Positions 60,446-64,000 of a stretch of DNA of 64,000 nucleotides are shown piece after piece. Origin of the DNA: Streptomyces endocoffeicus (GTDB taxonomy: Bacteria; Actinomycetota; Actinomycetes; Streptomycetales; Streptomycetaceae); contig NZ_JAERRG010000004.1 of NCBI RefSeq assembly GCF_016741935.1, forward strand, positions 310,001 to 374,000, read 5' to 3'. Under the pieces are notes generated by a model. It was not told the DNA's origin and ran no database searches. It saw nothing but the letters and a program-made list of their open reading frames with translations. Within the stretch, counting starts at the first letter, position 1. Each line of letters starts with the position of its first letter. Position numbers and translations under genes: made by a program.

Positions 60446-60763
60446 TCAATGTCGCGGTGCGTTACGGGACCGCTGGAGCTTCGCGCTCCGGCGGTCCCGT
60501 GCGTTCCAGCATGCCTTGTGCCAGTGGCGCCGGTCGTCCGCGCCCATGTGCTGCTGCCAGGCGACCACATGCGCCACCCCCGGCGGAATCTCCTGGTCGC
60601 AGCCCGGGCAGCGGTAGTGCTTGGCGGCCGCCCCGCCGCCCACCTGCCGGACCACCCACTCCTCCCCCTGCCAGGTCTCCATGCGGTCGAGGCCATAACG
60701 GTCCGTGCTCTCGTGGCCGACGGGCTTCTCGCCGCCTCGCGAGCGGTTTCGGCGTGGAGACAC
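60446..60763 (-). CDS. Small zinc-ribbon-like protein of unknown function
   Basis: A 105-residue basic protein with two Cys/His clusters: YRCPGCDQEIPPG (about 50-62) and HWHKACW (about 80-86), likely one zinc site. Homologues in Streptomyces are often named ATP/GTP-binding, but no P-loop is visible. GTG 60763 follows GAGGTGCCCC. It may be nucleic-acid associated (Arg-rich ends MSPRRNRSRGG and RDRRSAKLQRSRN). Position next to an LLM enzyme and nucS matches the conserved locus. Confidence 0.75.
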   Translation of the reverse strand: MSPRRNRSRGGEKPVGHESTDRYGLDRMETWQGEEWVVRQVGGGAAAKHYRCPGCDQEIPPGVAHVVAWQQHMGADDRRHWHKACWNARDRRSAKLQRSRNAPRH

Positions 60764-60970
60764 GGGGCACCTCGACAGAGCTTGGAGCTAACGGGCTGTG
60801 ACCAGCGTACGCGCTACGGTCACCCTCCGGGAAAGCCGTCGTCCACACCCGTCCTCTGATCATCATGAAAACTTCATGCCTGGCCGTGCCCTTGGCACGT
60901 GTCAGGCGTTAATGCCTATGGGGGGATGCCCGCGCCGGCACTTCAGCCGCGACAAGGAGGCAGGTTCACG

Positions 60971-62011
60971 ATGGATGTGGGGGCTTTCATCCTGGCCGCT
61001 CAATTCCCAGGCCAGGGACAGGAGGAGGCGCTGCACCGGGCGGTGCGGTCGGCCGAGCTCTCCGAGGAGACCGGGCTGGACGCGGTCTGGGTCGCCGAGC
61101 ACCACTTCGTTCCGTACGGCGTCTGCCCGTCCGCGGTCACCCTCGCCGCGCTGCTGCTGGGACGCACCCGCCGGATCGGCGTCGGTACGGCGGTGAGCGT
61201 ACTGCCGACCGCGCATCCCGTCGCGCTGGGTGAGCAGGCGGCACTGCTCCATCTCCTCTCCGGGGGCCGGTTCACGCTGGGTGTCGGCCGCGGCGGACCC
61301 TGGGTGGACCTCGAGGTCTTCGGCTCGGGTCTGCGGGCGTACGAGCAGGGCTTCCCCGAATCGCTCGATCTGCTGCTGCGCTGGCTGCGCGAGCCCCGGG
61401 TGGGGGCGGACGGCGAGCGGTTCGCCTTCCGCGAGGTGGCGGTGGTGCCGCGCCCCGACGACGCCCTCGCCGGGCCGGTGGTGGGCGCCCCGCCGGTGGT
61501 CGTCGCCTGCACCTCGCCCACCAGTGTGCGGCTGGCCGCCGAGCGCGGGCTGCCCATGCTGCTCGGCATGCACTGCGGGGACGAGGAGAAGGCCGAGGTG
61601 GTCGGCCTGTGGCGGAAGTCCGCGCTGGCGGCGGGCCGTTCACCGGAGCACGTCGAGGCGGTGGCGGCGCGCCATGTCTCGGCCGGGGTGGTGCAGATCG
61701 CGGACACCCGCCCCGCGGCGGCCGAGATCCTGACCAAGGCGATGCCCGGCTGGCTGCGGCAGGGTCTTGAGGCGCATGTGACGGTCGACGGCCGGGAGCG
61801 CCGGATGCGCGACCCGGTGGCCTACGCGGAGCTGCTGTGCGAGCTGCACCCGGTGGGCTCGCCGCGGCTGTGCGCCGACCGGCTGGCGGCGACCGCCGAG
61901 CGCACCGGGATCCACCGGTTCGCGCTGCTGGTCGAGGGGTCGGGCGATCTGGCGGCCACGGAGGAGAACGTACGACGGCTCGGTGGTGAGGTGCTGCCGC
62001 TCCTGCGCTGA
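60971..62011 (+). CDS. LLM-class flavin (F420)-dependent oxidoreductase
   Basis: A 346-residue luciferase-like TIM-barrel protein: DAVWVAEHHFVPYGVCPSA, then RIGVGTAVSVLPTAHPVALG, and LHLLSGGRFTLGVGRG. The GGR/FTLGVGRG loop is typical of F420- or FMN-dependent LLM enzymes. ATG 60971 has AAGGAGG 14 to 8 bases upstream. Substrate unknown. The long frame before it (from 60899) lacks a start site. Confidence 0.9.
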   Translation: MDVGAFILAAQFPGQGQEEALHRAVRSAELSEETGLDAVWVAEHHFVPYGVCPSAVTLAALLLGRTRRIGVGTAVSVLPTAHPVALGEQAALLHLLSGGRFTLGVGRGGPWVDLEVFGSGLRAYEQGFPESLDLLLRWLREPRVGADGERFAFREVAVVPRPDDALAGPVVGAPPVVVACTSPTSVRLAAERGLPMLLGMHCGDEEKAEVVGLWRKSALAAGRSPEHVEAVAARHVSAGVVQIADTRPAAAEILTKAMPGWLRQGLEAHVTVDGRERRMRDPVAYAELLCELHPVGSPRLCADRLAATAERTGIHRFALLVEGSGDLAATEENVRRLGGEVLPLLR

Positions 62012-62049
62012 TACACCTCCCCCTGGTGGAGCGGCAGCGGGACGTCCCG

Positions 62050-62442
62050 TCAGCAGTCGCGGAGTTCGGGTGACTGGTTGAGCAGCTGCCCCCGGACCGA
62101 GGTGAAGCGGGCGAGGCGCTCGTCGGCCGATGCGTCCATCGGGAAGACCGCCACCCGGTGACAGTTCTGGAAGGCCAGCCGCACCCCGAAGTGACGCTGC
62201 AGCGCGCCGCGTATCGCGTCGCTGGCGAGTGCGCGGAGCAGTTGACCACGTGCCTGCTCGTCGGGCGGCGGCGTCTGGTTGTCGGCGAACTCCCCGCCGT
62301 CCACCTTCAGCTGGGCCACCAGCGAGCTGATCATCTCCCATGCGTACGGTAGGGAGTTCCGGACGCAGTCGACGAAGGCCGCTTCGTCGACCTCGCCTCG
62401 CTCGGCCTGTTCGAGCAGGGCCGGTGAGACGTCGAGCGACAT
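62050..62442 (-). CDS. SCO5389 family protein
   Basis: A 130-residue acidic protein without recognised catalytic residues (SLDVSPALLEQAERGEVDEA, YAWEMISSLVAQL, FQNCHRVAVFPMDASADER). It matches the streptomycete family named after SCO5389; function unknown. The start ATG 62442 has GGAGAA upstream. It is convergent with the LLM gene (38 bp apart) and divergent from nucS. Confidence 0.85.
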   Translation of the reverse strand: MSLDVSPALLEQAERGEVDEAAFVDCVRNSLPYAWEMISSLVAQLKVDGGEFADNQTPPPDEQARGQLLRALASDAIRGALQRHFGVRLAFQNCHRVAVFPMDASADERLARFTSVRGQLLNQSPELRDC

Positions 62443-62639
62443 GGGTTCTCCTCTCGCGACCCCGCGCGCGGGGTCTCAGGGATGGGAAGGGCGGACGGCG
62501 ACGCAGCGTACCCGTCCGACGACCGCCCGCTTCAACGGTAATTCGGCCACTGCGCCCGCACCAGGAGAATGGGCACACAACCAGCCATCGGCGAAGGGGT
62601 CCATCGACGGACGAATCGCGTGCGGCGGTGGTGGTCGAG

Positions 62640-62645
62640 TAGCGT
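62640..62645 (+). promoter_or_regulatory. -10-like TAGCGT of nucS
   Basis: Ends eight bases before ATG 62654, and no Shine-Dalgarno lies between them; fits a leaderless or near-leaderless transcript. Confidence 0.5.
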
Positions 62646-62653
62646 TGCCGACC

Positions 62654-63316
62654 ATGCGTCTCGTCATCGCCCGGTGCTCGGTGGACTACGCCGGCCGCCT
62701 CACCGCCCACCTCCCCTCGGCACCCCGTCTGATCCTGGTCAAGGCCGACGGCAGTGTGTCCATCCACGCGGACGACAGGGCCTACAAACCCCTCAACTGG
62801 ATGTCTCCGCCGTGCACGCTGAAGGAAGGCGACGACGATGTGTGGACGGTCGTGAACAAGGCGGGCGAGAAGCTCATCATCACCATGGAGGAGGTCCTCC
62901 ATGACTCCTCGCATGAACTCGGCGTCGACCCTGGCCTGATCAAGGACGGTGTCGAGGCCCATCTGCAGGAGCTGCTCGCCGATCGTATCGAGACACTTGG
63001 CGATGGCTGGACGCTTATTCGGCGTGAATACCCCACCGCCATCGGCCCCGTGGACATTCTCTGCCGCGACGCGGACGGGGCGACGGTCGCCGTGGAGATC
63101 AAACGCCGTGGTGAGATCGACGGTGTCGAGCAGCTCACCCGCTATCTCGAACTCCTCAACCGGGACCCGCACCTCGCCCCGGTGAAGGGCATCTTCGCCG
63201 CCCAGGAGATCAAGCCCCAGGCGCGCGTCCTCGCCACGGACCGGGGCATCGGCTGTGCGGTGCTGGACTACGACGCGCTACGGGGCATCGAGGACGACAA
63301 GCTCCGGCTCTTCTGA
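62654..63316 (+). CDS. nucS: Mismatch-specific endonuclease NucS (EndoMS)
   Basis: A 220-residue dimeric nuclease that cleaves both strands at mismatches, the mismatch-repair enzyme of actinobacteria that lack MutS/MutL. The N-terminal DNA-binding domain spans about 1-105. The nuclease domain has the PD-(D/E)xK core: Asp134 in GPVDILCRD, and Glu148 and Lys150 in VAVEIKRRG. The last residues DKLRLF resemble the beta-clamp-binding motif of mycobacterial NucS. The start ATG 62654 follows TAGCGT by eight bases. Single-copy gene at its usual place. Confidence 0.95.
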   Translation: MRLVIARCSVDYAGRLTAHLPSAPRLILVKADGSVSIHADDRAYKPLNWMSPPCTLKEGDDDVWTVVNKAGEKLIITMEEVLHDSSHELGVDPGLIKDGVEAHLQELLADRIETLGDGWTLIRREYPTAIGPVDILCRDADGATVAVEIKRRGEIDGVEQLTRYLELLNRDPHLAPVKGIFAAQEIKPQARVLATDRGIGCAVLDYDALRGIEDDKLRLF

Positions 63317-63816
63317 CGCGGGACCCGCTCCGACGCGGGGGGGGCGGGGCCGCGAGGCCCCGGCCCCCTTGCCGTCGTACGACCTCACCCCCGGCCCTCG
63401 AAGCCGGGCCCCGACGAGGCGCCCGGCGAAGCCGCACAGCGGCACTTTCCCCTCCCCGCCCCTTCCCGCAGCATCGATCTGCGGCTCCGCCGCGCGGCAA
63501 GGGCTTCGCCCCTGGACCCCGAGGTCTCGGGCCGCTCCGGTGCGGGGCGTAGGGCAGAGCCCCCACCCGGGACCTCGGGCGGAGCCCCCGCCCGGGACTT
63601 GGGGCAGAACCCCGATCCGGGACCTTAGGCAGAGCCCCCATCCGGGGTCTGGGGCGGAGCCCGGGGCCGGGGTCTGGGGCGGAGCACCAGTTTCGGGGAG
63701 GGGCGGGGTGGGGGACAGTCCGCCGCAGGCGTCCGGACACCCCCGCGCCGAGCACATCACGCCACTGGCGCGGCGCGCCCCCTGGCGTGATCCGGCCCCC
63801 GTACGCCCTTCCCCCG
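63317..63816. other. 500-bp geneless region with GC-rich repeats
   Basis: Lies between convergent nucS and a partial minus-strand gene. Beyond the repeat array at 63544-63690 it holds a TTTCGGGGAGGGGCGGGGT block (63691 onward). No credible open frame; the array probably also serves as transcription terminator. Confidence 0.65.
63544..63690. repeat. Array of six 25-bp GC-rich stem-loop-like repeats
   Basis: Units start at 63544, 63569, 63594, 63619, 63644 and 63669 (partial) with the consensus GGGACCTNGGGCAGAGCCCC. Each contains an inverted GGGC-AGA-GCCC-type core, so the array can fold into a series of short hairpins. Confidence 0.88.
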
Positions 63817-64000
63817 CTACGCGACCGGCGTGGCCGTGCTCGGCGCCGTGTGGGTCGTGGGGGCGCTCGCGGTGGTGGAGGTGTCCCCGGTGGGGGTCGT
63901 GGTCGGGGACGACGTCGTGGGCGTCGGCTTGGTGGGCTCGCCGGTCGGCGTCGGCGGCCTGCTCGTCGGCGGCTTGGTCGTCGGCCGCGGGTCGGAGGTC
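63817..64000 (-). CDS. Thr/Pro-rich protein, C-terminal 61 codons only
   Basis: The minus-strand frame ending at TAG 63817-63819 reads a run of Thr, Pro and Ser (PTTKPPTSRPPTPTGEPTK, then TATPVA at the end). Its 5' part lies outside the window, so no domain can be named. Such tails are common in secreted or membrane-associated proteins, where they cross the cell wall. Confidence 0.6.
   Translation of the reverse strand, partial: TSDPRPTTKPPTSRPPTPTGEPTKPTPTTSSPTTTPTGDTSTTASAPTTHTAPSTATPVA

Noticed and set aside
63544..63690. CRISPR array
   Set aside because: Units are contiguous 25-mers with no unique spacers and no cas genes nearby.

Overview
The window is high-GC DNA with actinobacterial codon bias. 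It carries the Streptomyces polarity pair scy and filP, several XRE/DUF397-type proteins, and the linked genes pfkA, pta, ackA, pyk, icmA, meaB, mce and nucS. The best reading is a Streptomyces chromosome. From memory, gene content from about 25.8 to 63.3 kb matches the S. coelicolor SCO5388-SCO5426 neighbourhood, while the left 25 kb looks more variable.

Layout. 0-5.1 kb: a secreted subtilisin-like protease (cut off by the window edge), a membrane-anchored CU044_5270-type protein and its ECF sigma factor, in one coupled minus-strand operon. 5.1-8.3 kb: an orphan DUF397 gene abutting a decayed NmrA gene, an SDR/TetR divergent pair and a proline iminopeptidase. 8.4-13.4 kb: a small operon (unknown protein, DUF6879 protein, NB-ARC/TPR NTPase) facing a whiJ-like set (DUF397, XRE-DUF5753, RsbW-like ATPase). 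13.4-16.9 kb: TetR plus FAD monooxygenase, a geneless stretch and a methyltransferase. 17.0-21.6 kb: envelope glycopolymer genes (a glycosyltransferase fused to a NodB-like domain whose metal ligands are missing, and an LCP ligase) and a lone sugar-ABC permease. 21.7-25.5 kb: two paralogous membrane-anchored proteins and an HTH-TM-lectin-like protein.

25.8-31.8 kb is central metabolism: pfkA diverges from pta-ackA, followed by pyk. 31.9-34.5 kb is a secreted/membrane set (Ser-rich protein, DUF6114, DUF6230). 35.1-38.6 kb holds a thioredoxin-TPR protein, a TetR regulator and isobutyryl-CoA mutase large subunit. 38.7-45.5 kb holds two DUF3817 genes, MarR/MFS, an ArsR-type regulator, a thiamine-binding protein, three tandem AIM24 genes and a MarR gene. 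45.5-48.3 kb is a two-component system with a divergent PepSY protein. 48.3-51.2 kb is meaB, thiolase and mce, which link acyl-CoA rearrangement to icmA. 51.4-56.7 kb is scy-filP, the tip-organising coiled-coil proteins. 57-64 kb holds an unknown repeat-containing protein, an ABC exporter with disordered tails, a zinc-ribbon protein, an LLM oxidoreductase, a SCO5389-family protein, nucS and the C-terminus of a Thr/Pro-rich protein.

Cross-cutting observations: at least seven genes start 6-8 nt after a -10-like TANNNT with no clear Shine-Dalgarno, suggesting leaderless mRNAs. Several intergenic regions hold short tandem repeat arrays (13, 15, 20, 21, 22 and 25 bp units). Many divergent promoters hold clean palindromes. 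No tRNA, rRNA, CRISPR array, transposase or phage module was seen.
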